From: Eubacterium sp.
Lineage (GTDB): Bacteria; Bacillota; Clostridia; Oscillospirales; Acutalibacteraceae
Reading direction: 5' to 3'
Assembly: GCA_015655975.1 (NCBI GenBank)
Contig: DVEP01000038.1
Span: 50,667-114,666, forward strand
Length of the DNA stretch: 64,000 nt
The position numbers and the translations under genes are program-made. How positions within the stretch are numbered: position 1 is the stretch's first letter; the number at the start of each line of letters is the position of its first letter. Under the pieces are notes generated by a model. That model was given only the letters and a program-made list of their open reading frames with translations. It made no database searches and was not told the DNA's origin. Of the stretch, positions 7,850-17,779 are shown piece after piece.

Positions 7850-9283
7850 ATGGAACAAAAAACCAAACAAAAAAATACAATTTCAGAAAAAGAACTTTTG
7901 GAGCAACACGAATACGAGGTGAAACTCGCTTCGGCAATAGTTTCAAAGTACGGCGAAAAGCCGCTTGCCTGCGTAGTTACTTTCGGCTGTCAGCAAAATG
8001 TTGCAGACAGCGAAAAAATTAAAGGTATGCTCAGTGAAATGGGCTACGGTTTTACAGACGAGCCGTTGAAGGCAAAACTAATATTGTTCAACACCTGCGC
8101 TGTTCGTGAACACGCAGAACAAAGAGTGTTCGGCAATGTCGGAGCGTTGAAACAGTATAAAACGGAGAATAAAGATGTTATCATTGCGCTTTGCGGTTGT
8201 ATGATGCAGCAGCAACATATTGCAGATAAAATAAAAAAAAGTTTTCCGTTTGTTGACCTTGTTTTCGGCACTCACGCAGTGTATCGATTGCCCGAACTTT
8301 TGTTTAAAGCACTGACGGGTAAAAAAAGAGTTTTTGAACTTCCGAATTCCGACGGAGCTATTGCAGAGGGTATTCCTGTTTTGCGAGACGATGACAAAAA
8401 AGCTTGGATTCCGATTATGGAAGGCTGTAACAATTTCTGTTCGTATTGTATTGTGCCGTATGTAAGGGGCAGGGAAAGAAGTCGAGAAGCAGAAAACATC
8501 ATAAAAGAGGCAGAGTGTCTTATTAAAAAAGGATACAAGGAAATAACTTTGCTCGGTCAAAATGTCAATTCGTACGGAAAAGATCTTGAGCCTGCCGTAA
8601 CATTTTCAGAACTTTTGAGAAAAATCAACGAGCTTGACGGCGATTTCAGAATTCGTTTTATGACAAGCCATCCGAAAGACTGTACAAAAGAACTTCTTGA
8701 GACGATGGCAAAAGGCGAGAAAATTGCAAAGCATCTTCATTTGCCTTTCCAAAGCGGAAACGACAGAGTTTTAAAAGCAATGAACAGGCACTATGACAGA
8801 GAAAAATATCTTGAACTAATCAAATACGCCCGTGAACTTATGGGCGACGAACTTTCAATAACAAGCGATGTAATAGTAGGTTTCCCGGGTGAAACTTACG
8901 AAGAGTTCAAAGACACATTGTCGCTTGTAAAGGAAATTGAAGCAACTTCTTTGTTCACTTTCATCTATTCTCCGAGAAAGGGCACTCCTGCGGCAGAAAT
9001 GCCCGACCCGGTTCCTCACGCAGAAAAGTCAAAGTGGTTTAAAGAACTTACAGATTTGCAGGAAACAATTTCCGCAAAAAGAATGCAAATGTGCGGCGGC
9101 AAAGTTTTCAAGTGTTTTGTTACAGGCAAGGGCAAACTTGCCGACAACTATTTAGCGGCACGCACAGACGGCAACCTTATTGTTGAATTTGAAGGCGCTG
9201 AAAATCTTATCGGCACTTTTCAAAATATAAAAGTAACACAACCTTTAACTTATGTTTTAAAGGGTGAATTAGAAAGGAATTAA
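7850..9283 (+). CDS. miaB: tRNA-2-methylthio-N6-dimethylallyladenosine synthase
   Basis: Radical-SAM methylthiotransferase acting on i6A37 of tRNAs reading UNN codons. The 477 aa order is as expected: N-terminal UPF0004 domain with three cluster Cys (FGCQQN, FNTCAV, LCGCMM), radical-SAM CxxxCxxC in GCNNFCSYCIVPYVRG near 197-212, and a C-terminal TRAM domain. A leading charged extension of about 35 residues is common in Clostridia. Its partner miaA, which makes the substrate, is five genes downstream in the same run. The start ATG has an AGGTGA-type RBS. Confidence 0.95.
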   Translation: MEQKTKQKNTISEKELLEQHEYEVKLASAIVSKYGEKPLACVVTFGCQQNVADSEKIKGMLSEMGYGFTDEPLKAKLILFNTCAVREHAEQRVFGNVGALKQYKTENKDVIIALCGCMMQQQHIADKIKKSFPFVDLVFGTHAVYRLPELLFKALTGKKRVFELPNSDGAIAEGIPVLRDDDKKAWIPIMEGCNNFCSYCIVPYVRGRERSREAENIIKEAECLIKKGYKEITLLGQNVNSYGKDLEPAVTFSELLRKINELDGDFRIRFMTSHPKDCTKELLETMAKGEKIAKHLHLPFQSGNDRVLKAMNRHYDREKYLELIKYARELMGDELSITSDVIVGFPGETYEEFKDTLSLVKEIEATSLFTFIYSPRKGTPAAEMPDPVPHAEKSKWFKELTDLQETISAKRMQMCGGKVFKCFVTGKGKLADNYLAARTDGNLIVEFEGAENLIGTFQNIKVTQPLTYVLKGELERN

Positions 9284-9287
9284 AAAA

Positions 9288-9701
9288 ATGAGTTTAGAAT
9301 CAGCACTCAGACAACTCGGAAAAGAAATTCAGCAGGACGAAAGATTTATCAAACTTCAGGCTGCTGCAAAAGCAAACGACGAAGACAAGGCTCTTCAGGA
9401 CAAAATGGGCGAAATGCAGTTGATTTCTCTCAACTATCAAAAAGAGGCTGAAAAAGCGGCAGAAGCAGATGCTGAAAAAATGCAGCAGCTTCAAAAAGAT
9501 TATGAAGCACTTTACACTGAAATTATGTCAATGGAAACAATGACAGAGTATTCTCAGGTTGCTCACGAAATGGAAAAAATGGCTCAGTACATCAGCCAAA
9601 TGATTGGTCTTTTCTTTGACGGTCAAGACCCTGAAACCTGCGAAGTTCCGACAGAAGAGTCATGTACTCACGACTGTTCAACCTGCGGCGGATGCCACTA
9701 A
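9288..9701 (+). CDS. YlbF/YmcA family protein with Cys-rich tail
   Basis: 137 aa, largely alpha-helical and charged, matching the YlbF (Com_YlbF) fold. In Bacillus, YlbF, YmcA and YaaT form the Y-complex that affects RNase Y and development; the same role here is inference. The C-terminus ends in CTHDCSTCGGCH, a compact metal- or cluster-binding-like motif. The Bacillus Y-complex carries Fe-S clusters, so this tail is suggestive. It starts 4 nt after the miaB stop and is followed by mutS, so it belongs to the operon. Confidence 0.8.
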   Translation: MSLESALRQLGKEIQQDERFIKLQAAAKANDEDKALQDKMGEMQLISLNYQKEAEKAAEADAEKMQQLQKDYEALYTEIMSMETMTEYSQVAHEMEKMAQYISQMIGLFFDGQDPETCEVPTEESCTHDCSTCGGCH

Positions 9702-9732
9702 TTCATAAATGACTGAAGAGGAGGAAAATTAA

Positions 9733-12363
9733 ATGGCAAAAGAAAAACTTAGTCCTATGATGGAACAGTATTTACAAATAAAAAACAATTATCTTGACAC
9801 CATTTTATTTTTCCGACTCGGCGATTTTTATGAAATGTTTTTCGATGACGCGAAGATTGCCTCAGAAGAACTTGACTTGGTTCTGACAGGTAAACTTTGC
9901 GGACTCGAAGAAAAAGCGCCTATGTGCGGCGTGCCTTTTCACAGTGCAGAAACATATATAGCAAAACTTGTATCAAAAGGCTATAAAGTTGCTATCTGCG
10001 AACAGATGGAAAACCCTGCGCTTGCAAAGGGTATCGTAAAACGAGAAGTGATACGAATTATAACACCCGGTACCGTGATTGAAAGCAATATGCTTGAGGA
10101 CGGACAAAACAACTATTTGTGCAGTATATATGCGTCGGACAAAGAAACGGGACTTTGCTTTGCAGATGTCTCAACGGGTGAGTTTTATATAACTTCGGTG
10201 TCGGGCGACGATGTACCCGCAAAAATTAACAACCAACTTTCAACATTTCAGCCGAAAGAAATTTTGCTCAATGAAAAAGCAAAAAATATGGACTTGGTCG
10301 TAAGGTTTTCAAAAATAAGACTGAGTGCGTTTATAGACGACACAGATGAAAATCTTACATACGAACTTGCGACAAAAACCGTTGAAGAAACTTTGAGCAA
10401 AAACGAACTTGAAAGACTTGTCGAGCAAAACAGTTCGGAGTCTGTAATGGCAGTTGCAAGCATCATTTTGCGACTTAAAGACACAAGAAAACAGGAAAAA
10501 ATAGAACCGCCTACCGAGGTGGAAATTTACAACGAAAACCAATATATGTCCCTTGATATGAGCGCAAGAAGAAATCTTGAGTTGACGCGCTCAATGATGA
10601 CGGGCGACAAAAAACATTCTTTATTGTGGGTGATTGACAAAACAAAAACCCCGATGGGAAAACGACTTATAAGAAGATGGCTTGAAAGCCCGCTTCTCTC
10701 AATTCCGAAAATTACACGCAGGCAAAACGCCGTAGCCGAAATGGTAAATTCGGTTATTATGCGTGATGAAATAAGACAGGCATTAGTGGGCGTGTCCGAT
10801 ATTGAAAGATTGATGACGCGAATTGTTTATTCTGCGGCGAATGCCAAAGAACTTCGTACATTGTTTGCGACAATATCGCATTTGCCGAGCATTAAAAAAT
10901 CGCTTGAAAATGCCGAATCTTCTTTTGTGAAAAATATCTATTCCGAAATAGATTTGCTTGAAGATATTGCCGAACTTATTGACAGTGCAATAGAAGACGA
11001 ACCGCCTTTTACTCTTCGTGAGGGCGGTATCATAAAAGAAGGTTACAGCGAAGAGTTAGATGAACTTAAAAATATAATGAACGACACTGCAGGTTTGATT
11101 GCAGAGGTTGAAGAAAGAGAAAGACAGGCTACCGGAATACCGAAACTCAGAGTCGGCTACAACAGGGTTTTCGGCTACTATATTGAAGTAACAAACAGTT
11201 ACAAAGATTTGGTGCCTGAAACATATATCAGAAAACAAACGCTTACAAACGCCGAAAGATATATAACCGAAGAATTAAAACAACTTGAGGGTAAAATCAT
11301 CGGTGCCAAAGACAGAAGCGTTTCGCTTGAATACGATATGTTTTGTGAAATAAGAAACAGAATTTCGCAAGAAAGCGAAAGAATACAGACAACAGCAAAA
11401 GCGCTTGCAAGACTTGATGTTGTTTGTTCTCTTGCAGAAGTTGCCGAAAAGCAAAACTATATTTGCCCTGACATAGACAATTCAGGCGTAATCAGAATTG
11501 AAAACGGAAGACACCCTGTTGTAGAGAGTTTGCTTGACAATGCGGTGTTTGTTCCGAACGATACTCTGCTTGATAAAAACGATAACAGGTGCGCAATAAT
11601 TACGGGACCGAATATGGCAGGTAAATCGACATATATGAGACAGATTGCGCTCATAGTCATTCTTGCTCAGATGGGTTCATTTGTACCTGCGTCATCTGCA
11701 AATATCGGTATTTGCGACGCTATATTTACACGAGTAGGCGCTTCCGATGACTTGGCGACAGGTCAGTCAACATTTATGGTGGAAATGAATGAAGTTGCCG
11801 ATATTTTAAAAAACGCTACTTCCGACAGTCTTATTATTTTAGACGAGATAGGCAGAGGCACTTCCACATACGACGGCATGAGTATTGCAAGAGCGGTGCT
11901 TGAGTATGTTTGCAAAAAAAGAACTCTCGGCGCAAAATCACTTTTTGCCACTCACTATCACGAGCTTACTGCAATGGAAGGCTTGCTTGACGGAGTTAAA
12001 AACTATTCGATTGCAGTAAAAAAACACGGCGACGATATTACATTTTTACGCCGAATTGTTAAAGGCGGCGCAGACGAGAGTTTTGGTATAGAGGTTGCAA
12101 AACTTGCAGGCGTACCGAACTCTGTTGTAAAAAGAGCAAAAGCAATTTTAAAAGAACTTGAAGCAAACAAAACAGAAATAGATTTTAAAGCAGAAGACGC
12201 TGTCATTGAAGACGATGATATTCAGGAAATGCAGTACAATTTTGCTGCAAATGAAAGAGATGAAATCATTAAGATTTTGCAGGCGACAGATGTCAATTCT
12301 CTAACACCTATCGAAGCTATGCAAACGCTTTATGATTTGGTAAATAAAAGTTCAAAATTGTAA
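9733..12363 (+). CDS. mutS: DNA mismatch repair ATPase MutS
   Basis: Mismatch-recognition protein of 876 aa, the usual length. The N-terminal DNA-probing motif is in FFRLGDFYEMFFDD (residues 26-39), where the Phe of F-x-E stacks on the mispair. The clamp and lever domains follow. The ABC-type ATPase has Walker A GPNMAGKSTYMRQ and Walker B LIILDEIGRGTSTYDG, then THYHELT. An AGAGGAGG RBS precedes the ATG. It sits directly before mutL, 36 nt apart, in a miaB-ylbF-mutS-mutL-miaA order typical of Firmicutes. Confidence 0.97.
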   Translation: MAKEKLSPMMEQYLQIKNNYLDTILFFRLGDFYEMFFDDAKIASEELDLVLTGKLCGLEEKAPMCGVPFHSAETYIAKLVSKGYKVAICEQMENPALAKGIVKREVIRIITPGTVIESNMLEDGQNNYLCSIYASDKETGLCFADVSTGEFYITSVSGDDVPAKINNQLSTFQPKEILLNEKAKNMDLVVRFSKIRLSAFIDDTDENLTYELATKTVEETLSKNELERLVEQNSSESVMAVASIILRLKDTRKQEKIEPPTEVEIYNENQYMSLDMSARRNLELTRSMMTGDKKHSLLWVIDKTKTPMGKRLIRRWLESPLLSIPKITRRQNAVAEMVNSVIMRDEIRQALVGVSDIERLMTRIVYSAANAKELRTLFATISHLPSIKKSLENAESSFVKNIYSEIDLLEDIAELIDSAIEDEPPFTLREGGIIKEGYSEELDELKNIMNDTAGLIAEVEERERQATGIPKLRVGYNRVFGYYIEVTNSYKDLVPETYIRKQTLTNAERYITEELKQLEGKIIGAKDRSVSLEYDMFCEIRNRISQESERIQTTAKALARLDVVCSLAEVAEKQNYICPDIDNSGVIRIENGRHPVVESLLDNAVFVPNDTLLDKNDNRCAIITGPNMAGKSTYMRQIALIVILAQMGSFVPASSANIGICDAIFTRVGASDDLATGQSTFMVEMNEVADILKNATSDSLIILDEIGRGTSTYDGMSIARAVLEYVCKKRTLGAKSLFATHYHELTAMEGLLDGVKNYSIAVKKHGDDITFLRRIVKGGADESFGIEVAKLAGVPNSVVKRAKAILKELEANKTEIDFKAEDAVIEDDDIQEMQYNFAANERDEIIKILQATDVNSLTPIEAMQTLYDLVNKSSKL

Positions 12364-12398
12364 ACCGAGTAAATAAGTAATAAAAGAGGTGAAAACAT

Positions 12399-14387
12399 TT
12401 GGCAAAAATCAATGTACTTCCGAAAGAAGTTTACCAATTAATCGCAGCAGGCGAAGTTGTAGAAAGACCTTCAAGCATTGTAAAGGAAATGATTGAAAAC
12501 TCAATAGACGCAGGCTCAAAGTCCGTAACAGTAGAAATTAAAAACGGCGGTTCGTCGTATATCAGAATAACAGATGACGGATGCGGTATAGAAAAGGCAG
12601 ATGTGCCAAAGGTTTTCATATCGCACGCAACAAGCAAGATAGAGTTCAAACACGACCTTGACGCAATATCGACTCTCGGTTTCAGAGGAGAGGCTATGAG
12701 TTCGGTTTGCGCAGTTGCAAAAGTTGAACTAATCTCAAAATCAAGAAATGAAAAGGTCGGCAGCAGGTATGTTATTCACGGCGGAGAAGAAATTTCTTTC
12801 GACGACGCAGGTTGTCCCGACGGCACAACGATAGTTGTCAGAGACATTTTCTACAATGTACCTGCGAGAATGAAGTTTTTGAAAAAAGATGTTACCGAAG
12901 GCAATTCTGTTGCCGGAATTGTTGACAGAATGGCATTGTCGCACCCTGAAATTTCTTTCAGATTTATTCGTGACGGAAAGCAGGTTTTGTTTACAAACGG
13001 AAACGGTTCACTTTCGGACGCAGTTTATTGTGTTTTCGGAGCAGAGTTTCACAAAACTTTAATCCCCGTTGAATATAACTATTCTTCAATGCGCTTGACA
13101 GGACTTGTGAGCAACCCGTTGTTCCCGAGAAAAAGCCGTTCTATGCAATACTTTTTCATAAATTCAAGAACTGTTAAGTCAAAAACTATGATGGCGGCGC
13201 TTGAACAGGCATATAAAAACAATATTATGGTAGGTAAGTTTCCTGCCTGCATATTGAATATTGAACTTAATACTTCTTTGGTAGATGTAAATGTTCATCC
13301 TGCAAAAACAGAGGTTAGATTTACAAACGAAAAGCCTATTTTTGAAATAGTTTACTACGCCGTTAAATCTGCAATAGAAAATAACAGAGATGTTAAACAC
13401 GCTGTTTTCAGTTCTTCAAAAACTTACACAAAAGAAGATTTTGAAGTGAAAAAAGAACAACCTAAACAGTTCAGATTCAATGTTGTAAATAAAGACTCAG
13501 AAGAAAAGTCCGACTTTGTTGCAAGTAGTTTTAATCTTAATTTTTCGAGTGAAAATTCACAAAAAAATAATGAAATAAAAATCGAAAAAAATCCTTTGCC
13601 GAAAAGTAAAACGGTAAATATTTCTATTGAAAAAGACGATGAAGAAGACAAAAGTACACAATACAGAAGTTTAAAGTTTGACAGAAAAGCCGAAGAAAAG
13701 ATTGAATATACTCAAAACAGTAAGCAAATTGTAAAAAACGATGAACTGTCGTACGGCACGAAAAAATCGGTTGATTTAACAGAGAAAAAAATACCGAGTT
13801 TAACTACTGATGAAGAACTTCCCGAAATAAAAGTTATAGGCGAAGCGTTTAAAACATATATCATAGCCGAAGTCGGCGGAGAACTTTTGTTTATAGATAA
13901 ACACGCGGCGCACGAAAGAATGAACTATGAAAAGTTAAAGTCAAGTGACGGAGTCTATCCGCAGGTTTTGCTGACTCCTGCTACGGTTAAATTGTCCAAA
14001 GAAGAATATACTGCTGTCATAAACAATATTGACGCATTGACAAAAACAGGCTTTTCTGTTGAAGATTTCGGCAACTACACTGTAATCATCAGAGAGTGTC
14101 CGTCGCTTGTAGCAAACGAAGATATTTCCGATTTAATAGTAGAAATAGCAGGCAAATTGCTTGATAAAAAAACAGATATTTTGCCCGACAAAATGGAGTG
14201 GATATATCACTCGACAGCATGCAGAAGCGCTGTCAAAGCAGGCGATTTTACAAGCCGATTTGAGATGGAAAGGTTTGTGAAAAAACTTTTGAATATGCCG
14301 AATATAAGATTTTGTCCTCACGGCAGACCTGTTTTTATTAAATTTACAAAGTATGAAATTGAAAAACTTTTTGGTAGAATACAATGA
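12399..14387 (+). CDS. mutL: DNA mismatch repair protein MutL
   Basis: 662 aa GHKL ATPase and nicking endonuclease that works with MutS. The start is TTG, chosen because GAGGTG lies 9 nt before it and no ATG fits. N-terminal ATPase motifs are clear: EVVERPSSIVKEMIENSIDA, DDGCGI and GFRGEAMSS. The linker (about residues 340-470) is charged and low-complexity. The C-terminal domain keeps the metal-binding endonuclease motif DKHAAHERMNYE plus the CPHGRP element, so this MutL should cut DNA itself, as expected where MutH is absent. The last four bases overlap the start of miaA. Confidence 0.96.
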   Translation: MAKINVLPKEVYQLIAAGEVVERPSSIVKEMIENSIDAGSKSVTVEIKNGGSSYIRITDDGCGIEKADVPKVFISHATSKIEFKHDLDAISTLGFRGEAMSSVCAVAKVELISKSRNEKVGSRYVIHGGEEISFDDAGCPDGTTIVVRDIFYNVPARMKFLKKDVTEGNSVAGIVDRMALSHPEISFRFIRDGKQVLFTNGNGSLSDAVYCVFGAEFHKTLIPVEYNYSSMRLTGLVSNPLFPRKSRSMQYFFINSRTVKSKTMMAALEQAYKNNIMVGKFPACILNIELNTSLVDVNVHPAKTEVRFTNEKPIFEIVYYAVKSAIENNRDVKHAVFSSSKTYTKEDFEVKKEQPKQFRFNVVNKDSEEKSDFVASSFNLNFSSENSQKNNEIKIEKNPLPKSKTVNISIEKDDEEDKSTQYRSLKFDRKAEEKIEYTQNSKQIVKNDELSYGTKKSVDLTEKKIPSLTTDEELPEIKVIGEAFKTYIIAEVGGELLFIDKHAAHERMNYEKLKSSDGVYPQVLLTPATVKLSKEEYTAVINNIDALTKTGFSVEDFGNYTVIIRECPSLVANEDISDLIVEIAGKLLDKKTDILPDKMEWIYHSTACRSAVKAGDFTSRFEMERFVKKLLNMPNIRFCPHGRPVFIKFTKYEIEKLFGRIQ

Positions 14388-15319
14388 CAGATAAAACAAA
14401 AGTTATTGCAGTTGTAGGACCTACTGCGTCAGGAAAAACAAAACTTGCAATAGAGATAGCAAAGAGTGTGAACGGCGAAATCATTTCAGCCGACTCAATG
14501 CAAGTATATAAGGGTATGAGCATAGCAACGGCTGCCCCTACAGAAGACGAACAAAGGCAGGCAGTCCACCATCTTGTTGAGTTTTTAGACTGCGACCGTT
14601 CTTTCAGCGTTGCAGAGTTTTCGGACTTGGCAAGAAAAAAGGTAAAAGAAATTTCAAAAAAAGGAAAAGTACCTGTCATTTGCGGAGGTACGGGACTTTT
14701 CATCGACAGTTTTTTAAGCAATATAAAATTTGCCGAAAATAAGACAGATGAAAATTTCAGACAGGAACTTTTAAAAAAATCGCCCGATGAGTTGTATAAT
14801 ATGTTGTCGGAAAAAGACCCCGAAGCAGCAAAAAAAATACACAAGAACAATGTTAAAAGAGTTGCAAGAGCGCTTGAAATATACTATTCAACGGGAAAAA
14901 ACAAGACTGAACAGGAGAAATTCTCAAGAACAGAACCGTCTCCGTACGAACCTTTATATATAGGTATAAATTATAAAGACAGGCAAAAGTTGTACAGCAG
15001 AATAAATCTTCGAGTAGATAAAATGGTGGAAAACGGTCTTGTAAAAGAGGCAGAAAAAATGCTTCCGAATTGTACCGAAACTTCCTGTCAGGCAATAGGG
15101 CACAAAGAATTGAAGCCGTTTTTTAAAGGCGAATGTTCGCTTGAAACTTGTGTTGAAAAACTGAAACAGGAAACAAGACGCTACGCCAAAAGGCAGATAA
15201 CTTGGTTTAAAAGAAATGAAAAAATCAACTGGTTTTATGCAGATGATTTTGAAGATGAAGATGCACTCGTTTCTTCTGCAATTTGTAAAGCAAAGGATTT
15301 TTTAAATGAAGAAAATTAA
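14384..15319 (+). CDS. miaA: tRNA dimethylallyltransferase
   Basis: 311 aa enzyme that transfers the dimethylallyl group from DMAPP to A37 of tRNA, giving the substrate of MiaB. The P-loop GPTASGKTKLA is at residues 12-22, followed by the DSMQVYKGM motif and ATAAPTEDE. The C-terminal half carries the swinging helical domain with RRYAKRQITWFKRN. It overlaps mutL by 4 nt (ATGA) and is overlapped by the next gene by 14 nt, showing tight translational coupling. Confidence 0.96.
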   Translation: MTDKTKVIAVVGPTASGKTKLAIEIAKSVNGEIISADSMQVYKGMSIATAAPTEDEQRQAVHHLVEFLDCDRSFSVAEFSDLARKKVKEISKKGKVPVICGGTGLFIDSFLSNIKFAENKTDENFRQELLKKSPDELYNMLSEKDPEAAKKIHKNNVKRVARALEIYYSTGKNKTEQEKFSRTEPSPYEPLYIGINYKDRQKLYSRINLRVDKMVENGLVKEAEKMLPNCTETSCQAIGHKELKPFFKGECSLETCVEKLKQETRRYAKRQITWFKRNEKINWFYADDFEDEDALVSSAICKAKDFLNEEN

Positions 15320-16541
15320 AATTGAAAAAGACACGCTTTTAATAGTAATCGCCGTTGTATTAATAGTTGTATATATTGCGGTGCAGTCATTTTCAGCTTT
15401 AAATGTAAAAATGCAAATTCAAACGGCAAACGAAGTTGTCGCATATGATTCGGTCAGTACAAAAGCGCTTGCAGTACGACAGGAAGAAGTTTTGCCTGCC
15501 GACCGAAGTCAAACTATTTTGCCGACTGTTGACAACGGCGACAAGGTTGCCGTAAACGGAGAGGTTGCAAAAGTATTTTCTTCTCCCGATGTTGCGTCAA
15601 GGTATGTTGAAATCAATGACCTCAATGAAGAACTGAGCAGACTCACCGCACTTGAAAACAGTTCGGGCGGTCTTGTTACCGACCTTGAGTCTGCAAATGA
15701 AAGTATTATAGGCAGTTTAAACAGATATGTTTGCGACAGGGCAAACGGAAAAACCAAAGATGTTTCAAAAGAACTTGCAAATGTGAACAACAGTATTGTA
15801 AAACAGCAACTTATTATCGGAGAAAGCATTGACTTTTCCGAAATGACAAACTCAATCAGTCAGCAAATTTCATCATTGTCATCAATGGGGTATAAACCTC
15901 AAGGAAATTTGACTACCGATAAATCAGGTACATTTTCAACTTTTACAGACGGTTTTGAAAATATTGTTGACTATGACAATATCACATCTATGGATATTGA
16001 AAGTTTGGAAAGTTGTTTTGCAGAAATTGAGAAAAATGAAGACAAGGACAATCATTTCGGAAAAATAATATATAACTACGATTGGTACTTTGCGTGTGCC
16101 GTTAACAGCAGTGATTTAGGAAATCTCAAAGACGGCGACATTGTCGATGTATGTTTGAAAAACGACGCCGACACTGTTTTTAAAATGAAAATAGTTAAAG
16201 GAGCCGATGTTTCTCCCGAAACGGAAAAGACGCTTCTTGTATTGCAGTCAAACGATATGAATTCAAAAATTACTTCGCTCAGAGTTGAAGATATTGAAAT
16301 TCGTTTAAAAAAATATGAGGGAATTAAAATTCCTAAAAAGGCAATTCGTGTTGTAGATGAGAAAACGGGCATATATGCTTTGGTTTCTTATAAAATAGAA
16401 TTCCGCGAAATCGAAATTCTTTATTCTAATGATGATTATGCAGTAGCAAAATATGAGCCTGAAAATGAAAACGGAATCAGGCTTTATGACCAAATTATTG
16501 TGGAAGGAAAGGATTTATATGATGGAAAAGTTTATACCTAA
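15306..16541 (+). CDS. HlyD-like membrane-anchored protein
   Basis: 411 aa with an N-terminal membrane anchor (hydrophobic near residues 10-30) and an extracellular part rich in short beta strands and a predicted helical hairpin near 95-180. The arrangement resembles HlyD/membrane fusion proteins, with lipoyl-like halves on either side of the hairpin. No ABC transporter is next to it. In Clostridia a gene of this type often precedes yggS-sepF-divIVA, from memory, suggesting a cell-envelope or division role rather than export. It overlaps miaA by 14 nt at its start and the yggS start at its end. Confidence 0.65.
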   Translation: MKKIKIEKDTLLIVIAVVLIVVYIAVQSFSALNVKMQIQTANEVVAYDSVSTKALAVRQEEVLPADRSQTILPTVDNGDKVAVNGEVAKVFSSPDVASRYVEINDLNEELSRLTALENSSGGLVTDLESANESIIGSLNRYVCDRANGKTKDVSKELANVNNSIVKQQLIIGESIDFSEMTNSISQQISSLSSMGYKPQGNLTTDKSGTFSTFTDGFENIVDYDNITSMDIESLESCFAEIEKNEDKDNHFGKIIYNYDWYFACAVNSSDLGNLKDGDIVDVCLKNDADTVFKMKIVKGADVSPETEKTLLVLQSNDMNSKITSLRVEDIEIRLKKYEGIKIPKKAIRVVDEKTGIYALVSYKIEFREIEILYSNDDYAVAKYEPENENGIRLYDQIIVEGKDLYDGKVYT

Positions 16542-17256
16542 TGACAGCGACAAAGCGATAATGTCGTGCGTTGACAATTACAGAAGAATTAAAGAAGAAG
16601 TCTGTGAAACGGCAGTTAAGTCAGGCAGAAAAGAAAGCGATGTCAGACTGATGGCAGTAACAAAAACAGTGGAGCCGTTGTATATCAATGCGGTACTTGA
16701 CGACGGAGCAAATCTTATAGGCGAAAATCGTGTGCAGGAGTATATGGGCAAACTAGACAGCCTTCATCTTGACGGTGTTGAAAAACATTTGATAGGTCAT
16801 TTGCAGTCAAACAAGGCAAAGTATATTGTCGGAGAAGTTGATATTATCGAGTCTGTTGATTCTTTGAAAATTGCAAATGCTATTTCTAAAGAGTGTGCAA
16901 AAAAGGGTACAGAACAAAATATTTTGGTGGAAATTAATATCGGTCAGGAAGAAAGCAAAAGCGGTATTTCTCTTGATAATGCAGAAGAATTGATAGAAGA
17001 AATTTCAAATTTGCCGTATATAAATATTAAAGGGCTTATGACTGTACCGCCGATTTGCGAAGATAACTCAAAATTAATGAAATATTTTGATAAGATGTAT
17101 CAATCTTTCATTGACATAAAGGCTAAAAAATTAGATAATGTAAGTATGGATATTTTAAGCATGGGAATGAGCAATGATTTCAAAACGGCGATTTTGTGCG
17201 GCTCAAACTTAGTCAGAGTCGGCTCATCCATTTTTGGTGCGAGAAAATATTATTAA
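16519..17256 (+). CDS. YggS/YlmE family PLP homeostasis protein
   Basis: About 245 aa PLP-binding alanine-racemase-fold protein (COG0325) that controls free pyridoxal phosphate; it has no known enzymatic reaction. The PLP lysine lies in RLMAVTKTVEP. Other family marks are IGENRVQEY, HLIGHLQSNKAKY and LSMGMSNDF. The ATG at 16519 (next codon also ATG) was chosen because GGAAAGG sits just upstream. The gene then overlaps the previous one by 23 nt. The yggS-sepF-divIVA order is the classical ylm cluster downstream of ftsZ in Gram-positives, although ftsZ is not in this window. Confidence 0.93.
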   Translation: MMEKFIPNDSDKAIMSCVDNYRRIKEEVCETAVKSGRKESDVRLMAVTKTVEPLYINAVLDDGANLIGENRVQEYMGKLDSLHLDGVEKHLIGHLQSNKAKYIVGEVDIIESVDSLKIANAISKECAKKGTEQNILVEINIGQEESKSGISLDNAEELIEEISNLPYINIKGLMTVPPICEDNSKLMKYFDKMYQSFIDIKAKKLDNVSMDILSMGMSNDFKTAILCGSNLVRVGSSIFGARKYY

Positions 17257-17268
17257 AGAGGTTTGAAT

Positions 17269-17757
17269 ATGGGATTTTTTGAAAAATGGAAAGAAATAAT
17301 TAATGACAATGAAGAGGATGATTTCTACGGCAATGATTCAAATGAGTTTGTAGAACCGCCCGCAGAACACAGAAAAAAAGAAAAGGCGTTGTCCCGCGAA
17401 AGAGAGTACGACAGACCTGTTGAAAGAAGTGTCAAACGCAGACGAGACGACAACGACAAAGTAGTGAATATTCACACAACTGCTCAGCTTCAGGTTGTTC
17501 TTGTTAAACCTGAAAAGTTTGAAGAAGCATCTCAAATTGCAGACAATCTCAACGAAAAACGCACAGTCGTTTTAAATCTTGAAAGTGCAAACAGAGATAT
17601 TGCAAGACGGTTGCTTGACTTTTTAAGCGGTGTTGCATATGCAAACAGCGGTCAGATTAAAAGAGTTGCAAACAGCACATACATTATCACACCGTACAAT
17701 GTAGATGTGATGGGAGATTTGCTTGACGAACTCGAAAACAACGGTATGTTTATGTAA
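17269..17757 (+). CDS. sepF: Cell division protein SepF
   Basis: 162 aa FtsZ-interacting protein that anchors the Z-ring and shapes the septum. The N-terminus MGFFEKWKEI fits the short amphipathic membrane-binding helix. A charged linker (about 20-65) leads to the SepF core with VVLVKPEKFEEASQIAD and RTVVLNLE, ending FLSGVAYANSGQIKRV. The ATG at 17269 is preferred over the TTG at 17263 because AAAGAGG lies at proper distance. It follows yggS by 12 nt and precedes divIVA. Confidence 0.94.
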   Translation: MGFFEKWKEIINDNEEDDFYGNDSNEFVEPPAEHRKKEKALSREREYDRPVERSVKRRRDDNDKVVNIHTTAQLQVVLVKPEKFEEASQIADNLNEKRTVVLNLESANRDIARRLLDFLSGVAYANSGQIKRVANSTYIITPYNVDVMGDLLDELENNGMFM

Positions 17758-17779
17758 TTTTAATAAGAGGAGAATAGTT

